Source: Croceicoccus gelatinilyticus (GTDB lineage: Bacteria > Pseudomonadota > Alphaproteobacteria > Sphingomonadales > Sphingomonadaceae). Taken from it: DNA of 64,000 nucleotides. A program made the translations under genes and the position numbers. The notes beneath the pieces were generated by a model, which was not told the DNA's origin, did not search any database, and saw only the letters and a list, made by a program, of their open reading frames with translations. This document shows, in pieces, positions 56,083 through 64,000 of the stretch. Within the stretch, counting starts at the first letter, position 1; the number at the start of each line of letters is the position of its first letter. The stretch lies in the NCBI RefSeq assembly GCF_018398395.1, contig NZ_JAHCBF010000003.1, positions 124,001-188,000 of the forward strand. The letters are read 5' to 3'.

Positions 56083-56880
56083 TCAGCACTTGGGGTGCTG
56101 GCCGATGTCGCGGATGTCGTAGACGCGGCCATCAGCAACTGTCACTTGCAGGCACTGACGCGACGCAGGGCGTGACCAGATCGTGTAGGCCGTGTTGCCC
56201 GATTTGAAGCCATCAACGTTGCGGAAACCGCGGCTTTCCAGTTCGCTACCGAAGTTACGGGCGCGAATGCCCTGAAGGTCGGAGAATTTCGCCTTTTCGC
56301 GATAGCCGCCGCTGCCGTGGTGATAGCTGGTGTTGTGCCGGCGCTGGTCGACACCGGCCGAATAGCCTGACGAATAGGCATCGGTCTTGTCGTAGTTGTG
56401 ATAGGCAACATTGTGCAGACCGTCGTTATAGCCGCGGTCGTACTGACGCTCCGCCTCGGCATCGTCGTAGTGTTCGCCATCATCGTGATGCTTCGACTTG
56501 TGCGACAGCAGCGCGCCCAGAAGGGCCGCACCCGCAACGGCGGCAACCGCCGCACCCGCGCCGGAATGACCTTTCTCGGTATGACCGCAATCCTGCGGAA
56601 CCACGTCGTTGATGGTCATGACCCGGCCGTCCATCACCTCGACCGTCACGCAGTCGCGGTCACCCTTGTGCCACCAGTTGGAATAGCTGGCGCCGTAACC
56701 GCCCTTGTGCCCGTCGATATACTTGAAGCCGCGATCCTGAAGCTCGCTCTCCGCACTCGATGCGTGCATGCCGTTGATGTCGGTCAGCGTGCTTGCCTTG
56801 CGCGCCATGGCCGGCGTCGCCGCCAGACCGGCGGCCGCGACCAGCGCGAGAATCGAACCCGTATTTCGTACAAATGCCAT
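56083..56880 (-). CDS. Envelope protein with two copies of a small Cys-containing repeat domain
   Basis: 265 residues with a signal peptide to about residue 27 (GLAATPAMARK). Domain 1 (residues 37-98: ASSAESELQDRGFKYIDGHK, WWHKGDRDCVTVEVMDGRVMTI) and domain 2 (about 198-265: FGSELESRGFRNVDGFKSGN, IWSRPASRQCLQVTVADGRVYDI) share the order ELxxRGFxxxDGxK ... W ... C-x-x-V-x-V-x-DGRV-x-x-I. Between them is a hydrophobic stretch (GAGAAVAAVAGAALLGALLS) and a His/Asp/Tyr-rich segment. So it is an internal duplication with a membrane-like linker. I recognise no family function. Confidence 0.8.
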   Translation of the reverse strand: MAFVRNTGSILALVAAAGLAATPAMARKASTLTDINGMHASSAESELQDRGFKYIDGHKGGYGASYSNWWHKGDRDCVTVEVMDGRVMTINDVVPQDCGHTEKGHSGAGAAVAAVAGAALLGALLSHKSKHHDDGEHYDDAEAERQYDRGYNDGLHNVAYHNYDKTDAYSSGYSAGVDQRRHNTSYHHGSGGYREKAKFSDLQGIRARNFGSELESRGFRNVDGFKSGNTAYTIWSRPASRQCLQVTVADGRVYDIRDIGQHPKC

Positions 56881-57028
56881 TTACCTGTCTCCCCACATCC
56901 GGACAGTTCAAAGGCGGACCGGCGCGACTCGTCGGCCCGGTAGCCAGAAGGCTAAGGCCGGTATTCGGGACGTAAAGATGACAAATGTCAATTGTCTGGG
57001 CGGAAAAGGAAACTCCGCCATGCGCCGG

Positions 57029-57325
57029 TCAGGCCTCGACGTCGTCCCAGTCCGGATTGCGCCGGAACGCGGCGACGACATAACTGCACACCGGCCTGAT
57101 CTTGAAACCTTCCTCGCGCGCATCGGCGACAAGGGCGTCGACCAGCTTGCCGGCAATCCCTTTGCCGCGCAGATCATTCGGCACAAAAGTGTGGTCGGCG
57201 ACGAGGACCTTGCCGCCGTCGTCCTTGCGATAGGTCAGTTCGGCCTGCGTCTGCTGGCCGTCGACAGTTGCATGATAGGCGCCGCGGCCTTCGCCGTCGT
57301 TACGCGTGATCGTGACATTGCTCAT
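57029..57325 (-). CDS. GNAT-family N-acetyltransferase (YjdJ-like)
   Basis: 98 residues. The acetyl-CoA-binding loop VPNDLRGKGIAGKLVDALVADAREEGFKIRPVCSYV is the compact YjdJ/Gcn5-related form (R-G-x-G-x-A), with ATVDGQQTQAELTYRK upstream. These small single-domain proteins are widespread, and the acceptor is unknown. It runs away from the YggS gene; the region between is only 55 bases. Confidence 0.88.
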   Translation of the reverse strand: MSNVTITRNDGEGRGAYHATVDGQQTQAELTYRKDDGGKVLVADHTFVPNDLRGKGIAGKLVDALVADAREEGFKIRPVCSYVVAAFRRNPDWDDVEA

Positions 57326-57380
57326 GAAAACTCCTTTGCCCCTTCAACCGGCAGGGGCGGCAGGCAGTTCCCCCGCGTTG

Positions 57381-58037
57381 TCAGTCGCGCGCGCCGAACA
57401 GCGCGGTGCCGATGCGCACGTGCGTCGCGCCCAGCATGATCGCGGTCTCGAAATCGCCGCTCATCCCCATCGACAGCCCCGAAAGGCCGTGTTCCGCCGC
57501 CAGCTTGGCGAGCAAAGCGAAATAGGGCGCGGCCTCGACGTCGGCGGGGGGCACGCACATCAGGCCTTCGACCGGAATACCCGCCTCGCGAGCTTCGGCG
57601 AGGAGCGCAGGCAGGTCGGCAATCGCGCAGCCGCCCTTCTGGTCCTCGTCCCCGATGTTGACCTGTACGAAGCACGGCACGGTGCGCCCGGCCTTTTCGA
57701 ACGCCTTGGCCAGCGCCTTCACGAGGCTCGACCGGTCGAGCGAGTGGATCGCGTCGAACAATGCGACCGCATCATCGGCCTTGTTCGACTGGAGCTGGCC
57801 GACAAGATGCAGCTTCACGTCGGGATAGCGCGCTTTCAGGTCCGGCCACTTAGCCTGCGCTTCCTGCACGCGGTTTTCGCCGAAGACGCGGTGGCATTCT
57901 TCCAAAAGAGGCTCGATCTCGTCTGCCGTTTTCGTCTTGGAAATGGCGATCAGGGTCACGTCCTCGGGCTTGCGGCGAGCAATCCGGGCGTTGCGAGCGA
58001 TATCGTCTGCGATCTGGTTCAGTGCTGTTCCGGCCAT
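57381..58037 (-). CDS. YggS-family pyridoxal-phosphate-binding protein
   Basis: 218 residues. The PLP lysine lies in VTLIAISKTKTADEIEPLLE, and LHLVGQLQSNKADDAV, LFDAIHSLDRSSLVKALAKA, CFVQVNIGDEDQKGGCAIA, MGMSGDFETAIMLGATHVRIGTALFGARD are the standard YggS/PROSC segments. These proteins bind PLP without known enzymatic activity and buffer vitamin B6 and amino-acid pools. It is divergent from the ThiE-like gene. Confidence 0.95.
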   Translation of the reverse strand: MAGTALNQIADDIARNARIARRKPEDVTLIAISKTKTADEIEPLLEECHRVFGENRVQEAQAKWPDLKARYPDVKLHLVGQLQSNKADDAVALFDAIHSLDRSSLVKALAKAFEKAGRTVPCFVQVNIGDEDQKGGCAIADLPALLAEAREAGIPVEGLMCVPPADVEAAPYFALLAKLAAEHGLSGLSMGMSGDFETAIMLGATHVRIGTALFGARD

Positions 58038-58059
58038 GGCGCGCTGCTATAGCGAGTGC

Positions 58060-58614
58060 GTGCCGCCAATCCATACCCAACCTTGCCCTTCTTCATTCTG
58101 GCCTGCGATCTGGCTTATCAGCGACGCGCGCAACGACGCTTCGCTGGAGGACATTCTGATGCGCCTGCCAATGGGCAGCGGGTTCGTGTTCCGGCACTAC
58201 CACCTCGACGCAGCCGCGCGGCGCAAGCGGTTCGAGCAGGTCAAACGCGTGGCGCGGCGGCGCGGGCACACCGTCGCGCTGGCCGATACGCCTGCGAAAG
58301 CGCGGCGCTGGGGCGCGGACGCAGTTTACGGAGCGCCTGCCGCCGTTGCGGGCGGGCACGGCTTGCTGCGCATCGCGACGGTCCATTCCCTGCGCGAACT
58401 GGGAGAAGCGCATCGGGCAGAGGCGGATCTGGCGATGATCTCGCCGGTCTACCCAACCCGGTCGCATCCCGGCGCGGGTGTGCTGGGCGTGGTGCGGGCA
58501 AGGTTGCTGGCGCAGCACGCCCTGGTGCCTGCCGTCATGCTCGGCGGGATGGATGCGTACCGCGCGCTTCAGGTCGAGCCGCATGGCTGGGCGGCCATCG
58601 ACGGGCTTGCCTGA
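58060..58614 (+). CDS. Thiamine-phosphate-synthase-like (ThiE/TenI family) protein
   Basis: About 184 residues from GTG 58060; ATG 58036 is also in frame but overlaps the YggS start. TIM-barrel phosphate motif and family ends are visible: WLISDARND at the N-terminus, GSGFVFRHYHL, MISPVYPTRSHPGAGVLG, VPAVMLGGMDAYRAL and GWAAIDGLA. The C-terminal ALGG-like motif (MLGGM) binds phosphate. True ThiE joins hydroxymethylpyrimidine diphosphate and thiazole phosphate, but the substrate residues are not all recognisable, so TenI-like roles are possible. Start is uncertain. Confidence 0.72.
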   Translation: MPPIHTQPCPSSFWPAIWLISDARNDASLEDILMRLPMGSGFVFRHYHLDAAARRKRFEQVKRVARRRGHTVALADTPAKARRWGADAVYGAPAAVAGGHGLLRIATVHSLRELGEAHRAEADLAMISPVYPTRSHPGAGVLGVVRARLLAQHALVPAVMLGGMDAYRALQVEPHGWAAIDGLA

Positions 58615-58718
58615 AATCAGGGGCTTTTGACGATACCCACAGGCTCCCTCGCGCTGATTGACCCCCTTCGCCCGCGCAGAGCATAATTCGCGGCTGTTCG
58701 AACAGGGATTTTGAGGCA

Positions 58719-61073
58719 ATGGCGACACGAGCCGCAAGAGGCGCGCCCGACTGGCGTGCCGCGCTGAAGCGCAGTGTGAACCGCACCGGCGAACTGCTGG
58801 GCGCGGGCGCACTGCTGTTGTTCGCGCTGTTCCTCGCGCTTGCCATGGTCAGCTACGAGCAGACCGACGCCTCGTTCTCGACCGCGGCGGGCGGTGGCCC
58901 TGCCAACTGGATGGGCGCGCCCGGCGCCTATGCCGCCGATGCGCTGTTCCTGGCTTTCGGCCCCGTCGCCGTCCTGATCCTGCCGATGCTGTGGGTCTTC
59001 GCCCGCCGCTTGTGGCAGCTTGCCGACGAGGAACAGGTCGAGGCCCGCCCCCACTGGTGGCGGCCGCTTGCCTTGCTGGCTCTTGCCATGATCCTGCTGG
59101 CCACCGTCATGGCGCTGCTGGTCGAAGGGCCGGTCTGGGGCCTTCCTGCCGGTATGGGCGGGGTTGCGGGGCTTGCCGGATCGAAGCTGATCTATTCGCT
59201 GTCGAACTTTGCGCCCGCAGCCTACTCGGGCTGGGTCATCCTTGGCCTTGCCGTCGTGTTCCTGCTGGGCGGTGCCTATATCGCAGGCCGCGTCTTCGCG
59301 ATCGACTGGGCAGGCCTGCTGACGCTCCCGCTTGCCCTGCGCCGCGACCGCGCAGACGAAGATGACTACGACGTGGTCGAAACCCCGCGCACCGCGAAAA
59401 AGGCGAAGAAGGCGAAGCGCGAGACGATCGTCGACGATGAGCCAGACATGGTCGAGACCGCCGCCCCGCGCCGCGCGCCGGAGATCAGCGACCCGACCGC
59501 GCCGCCCAAGCCCGCCACCAAGGCGAAGACCAAGCCCAAACAGGGCGACTTCTTCAACGCCGACTATACCCTGCCCAGCCCCGACCTGCTGGCCGAAGTG
59601 CCGGACCAGAGCGGGCAAAAGCTCGACAAGCTGGCGCTGGAACGCAACGCCCGCCTGCTCGAAAACGTGCTGGAAGATTTCAACGTGAAGGGCGAGATCA
59701 CCGCCGTTCGCACCGGCCCCGTCGTCACGATGTACGAACTGGAACCCGCACCCGGCATCAAGGCCGCGCGCGTCATGGGCCTTGCCGACGACATCGCAAG
59801 GAACATGAGCGCGATTTCCGCCCGGGTTTCCGCCATTCCGGGCAAGACCGTCATGGGCATCGAACTGCCCAATGCGGACCGGCAGATGGTGTCATTCCGC
59901 GAACTGATCGAAAGTGCCGCGTTCGGCGATCACAAGGGCATGCTGCCGATCATCCTGGGCAAGGACATCGCGGGCGAGCCGATCGTCGCCGACCTTGCCG
60001 CCATGCCACACCTGCTGGTTGCCGGTACGACGGGTTCGGGCAAGTCGGTAGGTCTGAACGCGATCCTGCTGTCGCTGCTCTACCGCCTGACCCCTGCCGA
60101 GTGCCGCTTGATCCTGATCGATCCCAAGGTGCTGGAACTCAAGACTTACGACGACATCCCGCACCTGCTCTCGCCCGTGGTGACAGAGCCGCAGAAGTCG
60201 GTCCGCGCGCTGAAGTGGGCGGTCGAGGAGATGGAGCGTCGTTACCGGATGATGAGCTCGATCGGCTCGCGCAATCTTGCCGGGTTCAACGAGAAGGTGA
60301 AAGTCGCCAAGGCCAAGGGCAAGCCGCTGGGCCGCCGCGTCCAGACCGGGTTCGACCCCGAAACGGGCGAGGAGATCTTCGAGGAAGAGCAGCTCGACTA
60401 CGAAGTCCTGCCCCAGATCGTGCTGATCGTGGACGAGCTTGCCGACCTCATGATCACGGTGGGCAAAGAGATCGAGGTCCTCATCCAGCGCCTGTCCCAG
60501 AAATCGCGCGCGGCGGGCATTCACCTCATCATGGCGACGCAGCGCCCGTCGGTCGACGTCATCACCGGCGTCATCAAGGCGAACATGCCGACCCGCATTT
60601 CCTTCCACGTCACCAGCCGCATCGACAGCCGCACGATCCTTGGCGAACAGGGTGCGGAACAGCTGCTGGGCAAGGGCGACATGCTCTACAAGGCAAGTTC
60701 GAAGCCCCTCACCCGTGTCCACGGGCCTTTCGTGTCGGACGAGGAAGTGGAGGAAGTGGCGAACTTCTGGCGCGGCCAGGGATCGCCCGAATATGTCGAT
60801 TCGGTCACCGAGGAACCCGAGGACGGCGGCTTCTCCTTCGACGATCTCGACGGGGCGTCGGACGATCCCGAACAGCGCAAGTACATGCAGGTCTGCCAGA
60901 TGGTTTTCGAGAACCAGAAGGCCTCGGCCAGCTGGATCCAGCGGCAGATGGGCGTGGGTTACAACACCGCGTCCAAGTGGATCGAACGCATGGAAAAGGA
61001 CGGCCTTGTCGGCCCCGCGAACCACGTCGGGCGGCGCGAGATCTACCGCGACCGCGATGGAAATCCGCTCTGA
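58719..61073 (+). CDS. ftsK: DNA translocase FtsK
   Basis: 784 residues. Four N-terminal membrane helices (about 24-190) and a charged linker are followed by the motor: MFV-like NADRQMVSFREL, Walker A GTTGSGKSVGLN at about 434-445, LILIDPKVLELKTYDDIPHLLSPVV, Walker B LIVDELADLM, and RLSQKSRAAGIHLIMATQRPSVDVITGVIKANMPTRISF. The C-terminal gamma winged helix (YMQVCQMVFENQKASASWIQRQMGVGYNTASKWIERMEKDGLVGPANHVGRREIY) recognises KOPS. It moves chromosome ends through the septum. Length is on the short side, as in other sphingomonads. Confidence 0.98.
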   Translation: MATRAARGAPDWRAALKRSVNRTGELLGAGALLLFALFLALAMVSYEQTDASFSTAAGGGPANWMGAPGAYAADALFLAFGPVAVLILPMLWVFARRLWQLADEEQVEARPHWWRPLALLALAMILLATVMALLVEGPVWGLPAGMGGVAGLAGSKLIYSLSNFAPAAYSGWVILGLAVVFLLGGAYIAGRVFAIDWAGLLTLPLALRRDRADEDDYDVVETPRTAKKAKKAKRETIVDDEPDMVETAAPRRAPEISDPTAPPKPATKAKTKPKQGDFFNADYTLPSPDLLAEVPDQSGQKLDKLALERNARLLENVLEDFNVKGEITAVRTGPVVTMYELEPAPGIKAARVMGLADDIARNMSAISARVSAIPGKTVMGIELPNADRQMVSFRELIESAAFGDHKGMLPIILGKDIAGEPIVADLAAMPHLLVAGTTGSGKSVGLNAILLSLLYRLTPAECRLILIDPKVLELKTYDDIPHLLSPVVTEPQKSVRALKWAVEEMERRYRMMSSIGSRNLAGFNEKVKVAKAKGKPLGRRVQTGFDPETGEEIFEEEQLDYEVLPQIVLIVDELADLMITVGKEIEVLIQRLSQKSRAAGIHLIMATQRPSVDVITGVIKANMPTRISFHVTSRIDSRTILGEQGAEQLLGKGDMLYKASSKPLTRVHGPFVSDEEVEEVANFWRGQGSPEYVDSVTEEPEDGGFSFDDLDGASDDPEQRKYMQVCQMVFENQKASASWIQRQMGVGYNTASKWIERMEKDGLVGPANHVGRREIYRDRDGNPL

Positions 61074-61272
61074 CCCTCGCCAAAGAACCAATGGCATTGC
61101 GGCATTGTACCTTTTACCCTCATGATGTGTTTACGGGGTCTGAGGTAACGTCCCCGAATTCGATTCGCGTCTTGGCCGGTCATCGGTTGGCTATGCGAAC
61201 AGCATAACGGATGCCGGGCCGCTGGCCCGGGCAAGGCGCCACCATTACCCCCAATGATGGTGGAGCGGAGGG

Positions 61273-62817
61273 ATGATGCAATTGGCTGCCGGCGGGGGCC
61301 TGCCCTTGCCGACGAGCGTTTTAGTCGTGAAGCGTGCGCTGCTGGTGCTGGTGGCGTTGTTCAGCATATTCGTGCTCGTCTTCGGATGGGGCGCGGGCAT
61401 GGAACACTTTGTGCGGCTGGGCTCCGACCGCCCCGGTATCATGCCGACCACCGCTTTCGGTCTCTACGCCATTGCCACAGTCCATTTCCTCGCCGCCATG
61501 TGGCCGGTGAAGAACAACATCCTCGCGCTGAAGGTCGTATCTGGCCTTGTCGCCTTGTTCGCGCTGCTCAATTTCGTCGTTCTGGCGACGGGCGTCATGC
61601 CCAACGGCATCGATGGGGACGTCTGGCCGCGCACGCTGGGCAGGCCGCACGACGCGATGTCACTTCCCACGTCGCTTTGCTTCTTCCTGCTGGGTGTCGC
61701 AGGCCTTGTAATGGCGGGCGACATGGCGCGTTATCGCCCGTTGTTTCATGGCCTTCTCACGCTGGGCATGATCGTGGCGACCTCGGTGCTGCTGACATAC
61801 CTGCTGGATCCCAACTCTTTCACCAGGGTGAAGCCGATGGCGGCAATGTCGGTGCAGACGGCGGGCGCCTTCACGCTGTTGTTCCCCGCCGTCATGCTGC
61901 GCGATGCGCACGGCGGCTGGGTCGAACTGATGCGCGGACCGCTGGGCGGCAGCCAGTCTGCGCGCATGCTGCTGCCGTTCTTCTTCTTCATGCCTCTGGT
62001 CCTCGCGCTGATCGGCCTGCTCGCATCGGATAACGGCATGATCACCCAGTCATTCCGCCTCGCACTGATGGCCAATGCGATGATCGTGCTGGGCTGTGCC
62101 GCCGTCCTGGGTGCAGCCGCGCGCCTCAACCGGGCCGAGGCGGAGCAGGCGGCGATGCTGGAACAACTGCGCCGCACCGCGGACGAGAAAGAGACGCTGC
62201 TGCGCGAGATTTATCACCGCGTGAAGAACAACCTGCAGCGTATCGACGCTTTGCTCGCGTTTGAAAAATCGCGCCTGCCCGACGGATATGCGCACCACGC
62301 GCTTGACGCCATGTCCGCCCGCGTCCGCGCATTGGCAACGGTGCACCAGATGCTGCTGGCGTCCAATTCGTTCTCGCGGATCAGCCTTTCCGACTATCTC
62401 GGCCGGTTGACCGACAATATCGCACAGGCCCACGGGCTTGAGGAAAGCGACGTCAATCTGGAATGCCGGTCGGCCACGATGGTCGTCGATTTCGAAGCGG
62501 CGAATGCCATCGGACTGCTGGTGAACGAGCTTTTGATCAACGCGATCGTCCATGCCTTCCCGATTGGTGTTTCGGGAACGATCCGCGTAGACTGCCGCGA
62601 ACTGGATGAAGAGTGGTGCCGCCTGACCGTGGCCGATGACGGATCGACGGTTTCCGGCTTTGACCCTAACCGCCTGGACAAGGGCGGCGTGGGATCGCGC
62701 ATCGTGAGGGCGCTTGTAAAACAGCTTAAGGGAGAGATCAGTGTCACAGACGACAACGGGACCACCGTCACCATCGACTTCCCCCGCAAATCGCTTGAAA
62801 ACCCACACCTTGGATAG
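61273..62817 (+). CDS. Membrane sensor histidine kinase (HisKA_2)
   Basis: 514 residues. About eight membrane helices (MASE-like, to residue 280) precede a HisKA_2/HWE kinase: phospho-His in TLLREIYHRVKNNLQRIDALLAFE, N-box VNELLINAIVHAFPIGVSG, and G-box KGGVGSRIVRALVKQLKGEISVTDDNGTTVTIDF. The downstream response regulator overlaps its end by 77 bases. A CCACCAT/ATGGTGG hairpin (about 61239-61263) lies just before the ribosome binding site GCGGAGGG. The input signal is unknown. Confidence 0.92.
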   Translation: MMQLAAGGGLPLPTSVLVVKRALLVLVALFSIFVLVFGWGAGMEHFVRLGSDRPGIMPTTAFGLYAIATVHFLAAMWPVKNNILALKVVSGLVALFALLNFVVLATGVMPNGIDGDVWPRTLGRPHDAMSLPTSLCFFLLGVAGLVMAGDMARYRPLFHGLLTLGMIVATSVLLTYLLDPNSFTRVKPMAAMSVQTAGAFTLLFPAVMLRDAHGGWVELMRGPLGGSQSARMLLPFFFFMPLVLALIGLLASDNGMITQSFRLALMANAMIVLGCAAVLGAAARLNRAEAEQAAMLEQLRRTADEKETLLREIYHRVKNNLQRIDALLAFEKSRLPDGYAHHALDAMSARVRALATVHQMLLASNSFSRISLSDYLGRLTDNIAQAHGLEESDVNLECRSATMVVDFEAANAIGLLVNELLINAIVHAFPIGVSGTIRVDCRELDEEWCRLTVADDGSTVSGFDPNRLDKGGVGSRIVRALVKQLKGEISVTDDNGTTVTIDFPRKSLENPHLG

Positions 62818-63169
62818 ACCGCGCCGCATCGTCATCGTCGATGATGACGTGCTGATTTCGGAATACCTTCAGGATCTTTGTGTCTTTCACGGGTCCGATG
62901 TCGTGGGCATGGCGCACGATGCCGACAGCGCGGAAGAAACGATCCTCGCCGTCAAACCCGACTTCGTCCTGATGGACCTACGCCTTGGCGGCCCGCGCGA
63001 TGGGGTGGACGTGGCCGAAGTGATCCACCGCGAACTGCCCGATACCAAGATCGTCTTCATCACCGGTTCTAACGAGCCGAAGTCGATGGACCGCATCGCC
63101 AGCGACCATCCGCATCACGTTCTGGTCAAGCCGATCTCTCCGGCCGACTTGCGCAAGGCGCTCGCCTGA
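62741..63169 (+). CDS. Single-domain response regulator
   Basis: 142 residues from GTG 62741, with ribosome binding site AAGGGAGAGATCA; a TTG at 62810 (119 residues) overlapping the kinase stop is an alternative. Receiver motifs are complete: IVIVDDDVLISEYLQ with two acidic residues, phospho-Asp in FVLMDLRLGG, Thr in IVFITGSNEP and Lys in VLVKPISP. No output domain, so it acts by protein contact or phosphotransfer. Coupled to the kinase at 61273. Confidence 0.92.
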   Translation: MSQTTTGPPSPSTSPANRLKTHTLDRPRRIVIVDDDVLISEYLQDLCVFHGSDVVGMAHDADSAEETILAVKPDFVLMDLRLGGPRDGVDVAEVIHRELPDTKIVFITGSNEPKSMDRIASDHPHHVLVKPISPADLRKALA

Positions 63170-63283
63170 TCGCCCCTTTGGGTCCCTCACCCAGCATAGC
63201 GCCTGATCGCCCGCATCTTCGGGCACGCCTTCCCCCACTTCGTGTTATGAAAGAATCGGCACGCGGGCGATTGCCCCGAACCG

Positions 63284-63297
63284 GTTACAATTGTAAC
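63284..63297. promoter_or_regulatory. GTTACAATTGTAAC palindrome upstream of ald
   Basis: A perfect 14-bp palindrome 58 bases before the alanine dehydrogenase start. Similar half-sites GTTACA/TGTAAC occur near 21093-21124. A regulator such as an Lrp-type activator of ald is possible, but none can be named. Confidence 0.4.
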
Positions 63298-63354
63298 GAA
63301 CCCGCGAAATCGTATGCCGGGCCATGATCCCGGTCTTCGCGCGAAGGAGCGACA

Positions 63355-64000
63355 ATGCGCATCGGCTGTCCCAGGGAAATCAAGAACCACGAATATCGCG
63401 TCGGCCTCACGCCCGAGAGCGTGAACGAACTGGTCGCCCACGGGCACGAGGTCTGGATCGAGAGCGGTGCAGGGCTCGGCATCGATGCCAAGGACGCCGA
63501 CTATGTCGAGGCGGGTGCCAAGATCGTCGGCGGCCCCGACCCGATCTTTGCCGAGTGTGAGATGGTCGTGAAGGTCAAGGAACCGCAAGCCGTCGAACGT
63601 GCGAAGCTGCGCGAGGGACAAGTGCTATACACCTATCTCCACCTCGCCCCCGATCCGGAACAGACCGCCGATCTGGTGAAGTCGGGCGTAACCGCTATCG
63701 CCTATGAAACCGTCACCGGCCCGGGCGGCACGCTGCCGCTGCTCAAGCCCATGAGCCAGGTTGCCGGCCGGATGAGCGTGCAGGCAGGCGCAACCGCGCT
63801 CGAAAAGGCGCATGGCGGGCGCGGCGTGCTGCTGGGCGGCGTGCCGGGCGTCATGCCGGGCAAAGTCACCGTCATCGGCGGCGGCGTGGTCGGCTGGAAC
63901 GCGGCGCAGATGGCCGTCGGCCTTGGCGCGGACGTCACCATCCTCGACCGCAGCCCCGAACAGCTCGAACGGCTTGGCATGTACTTCGAAAGCCGCGCCA
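63355..64000 (+). CDS. ald: Alanine dehydrogenase (partial, runs off the window)
   Basis: 215 codons visible from ATG 63355, with ribosome binding site [52 protein letters not shown] is the N-terminal domain with Arg and Lys that bind pyruvate ([22 protein letters not shown]), and [35 protein letters not shown] the NAD-binding motif. It interconverts L-alanine and pyruvate plus ammonia. The gene continues beyond base 64000. PntA-type transhydrogenases are related, but the [16 protein letters not shown] start is typical of Ald. Confidence 0.93.
   Translation, partial: MRIGCPREIKNHEYRVGLTPESVNELVAHGHEVWIESGAGLGIDAKDADYVEAGAKIVGGPDPIFAECEMVVKVKEPQAVERAKLREGQVLYTYLHLAPDPEQTADLVKSGVTAIAYETVTGPGGTLPLLKPMSQVAGRMSVQAGATALEKAHGGRGVLLGGVPGVMPGKVTVIGGGVVGWNAAQMAVGLGADVTILDRSPEQLERLGMYFESRA

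Overview
The window is high-GC, gene-dense chromosomal DNA from an alphaproteobacterium, most likely the Sphingomonadales and plausibly Erythrobacteraceae (inference from protein style, not from a search). Pointers are the DUF3576-leuS-lptE-holA operon, GltBD and LolA types, a bacteriophytochrome with an HWE kinase, several HWE/HisKA_2 kinases, an EcfG-type stress promoter and a CIRCE element before groESL. I see no rRNA, CRISPR array, insertion sequence, integrase or prophage. One tRNA-Thr(GGT) is present.

Layout. 1-2.3 kb: end of an exopolysaccharide locus (start of an O-antigen-ligase-like gene running off the left edge, a small exported protein, an initiating sugar-phosphate transferase). 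2.4-6.9 kb: holA-lptE-leuS-DUF3576 on the minus strand. 7.3-9.9 kb: outer-membrane-like protein, acetoacetyl-CoA reductase phbB, a SnoaL/NTF2 protein and an SPFH-tail-only membrane protein. 10-16 kb: gltD-gltB. 16-21 kb: proline/glutamate-rich membrane protein, intracellular PHB depolymerase and an ABC exporter. 21-28 kb: M13 peptidase, uppP, stress membrane protein glsB, acidic mini-lipoprotein, rpmG (too short for many gene callers), lolA, xthA and ribA. 28.5-33 kb: DUF465 protein, TerC, then a minus-strand operon SPFH / ribbon-helix-helix / 38-residue membrane peptide behind a 54-bp near-perfect palindrome, then recQ. 33-36 kb: exported protein, PagL-like deacylase, MATE exporter. 36-42 kb: CIRCE-groES-groEL, host-attachment-family protein, heme oxygenase and bacteriophytochrome. 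42-49 kb: agmatine deiminase, COG3650 lipoprotein, a regulatory gap with an FNR box and orphan terminator (candidate sRNA), Cdc48-like ATPase, MscS channel, CHASE3-HWE kinase. 49-55 kb: polA, a second acidic mini-lipoprotein, malonyl-CoA synthetase, beta-lactamase-fold hydrolase. 55-64 kb: tRNA-Thr, orphan Flp pilin, repeat-domain envelope protein, GNAT, YggS, ThiE-like protein, ftsK, kinase/response-regulator pair and the start of alanine dehydrogenase.

Functional themes. Much of the content is housekeeping (translation, replication, nitrogen assimilation, envelope lipid and lipoprotein handling). Around it sit light and stress sensing (BphO/BphP, three HWE/HisKA_2 kinases, EcfG promoter, HrcA/CIRCE) and PHB metabolism (PhbB, PhaZ). 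The most interesting non-routine signals are (1) the palindrome that buries the ribosome binding site of the SPFH-RHH-microprotein operon, (2) the FNR-box/orphan-terminator region at 43.4-43.6 kb, (3) the tail-only SPFH protein at 9.5 kb, and (4) two unlinked acidic mini-lipoproteins whose mature chains contain no basic residue.
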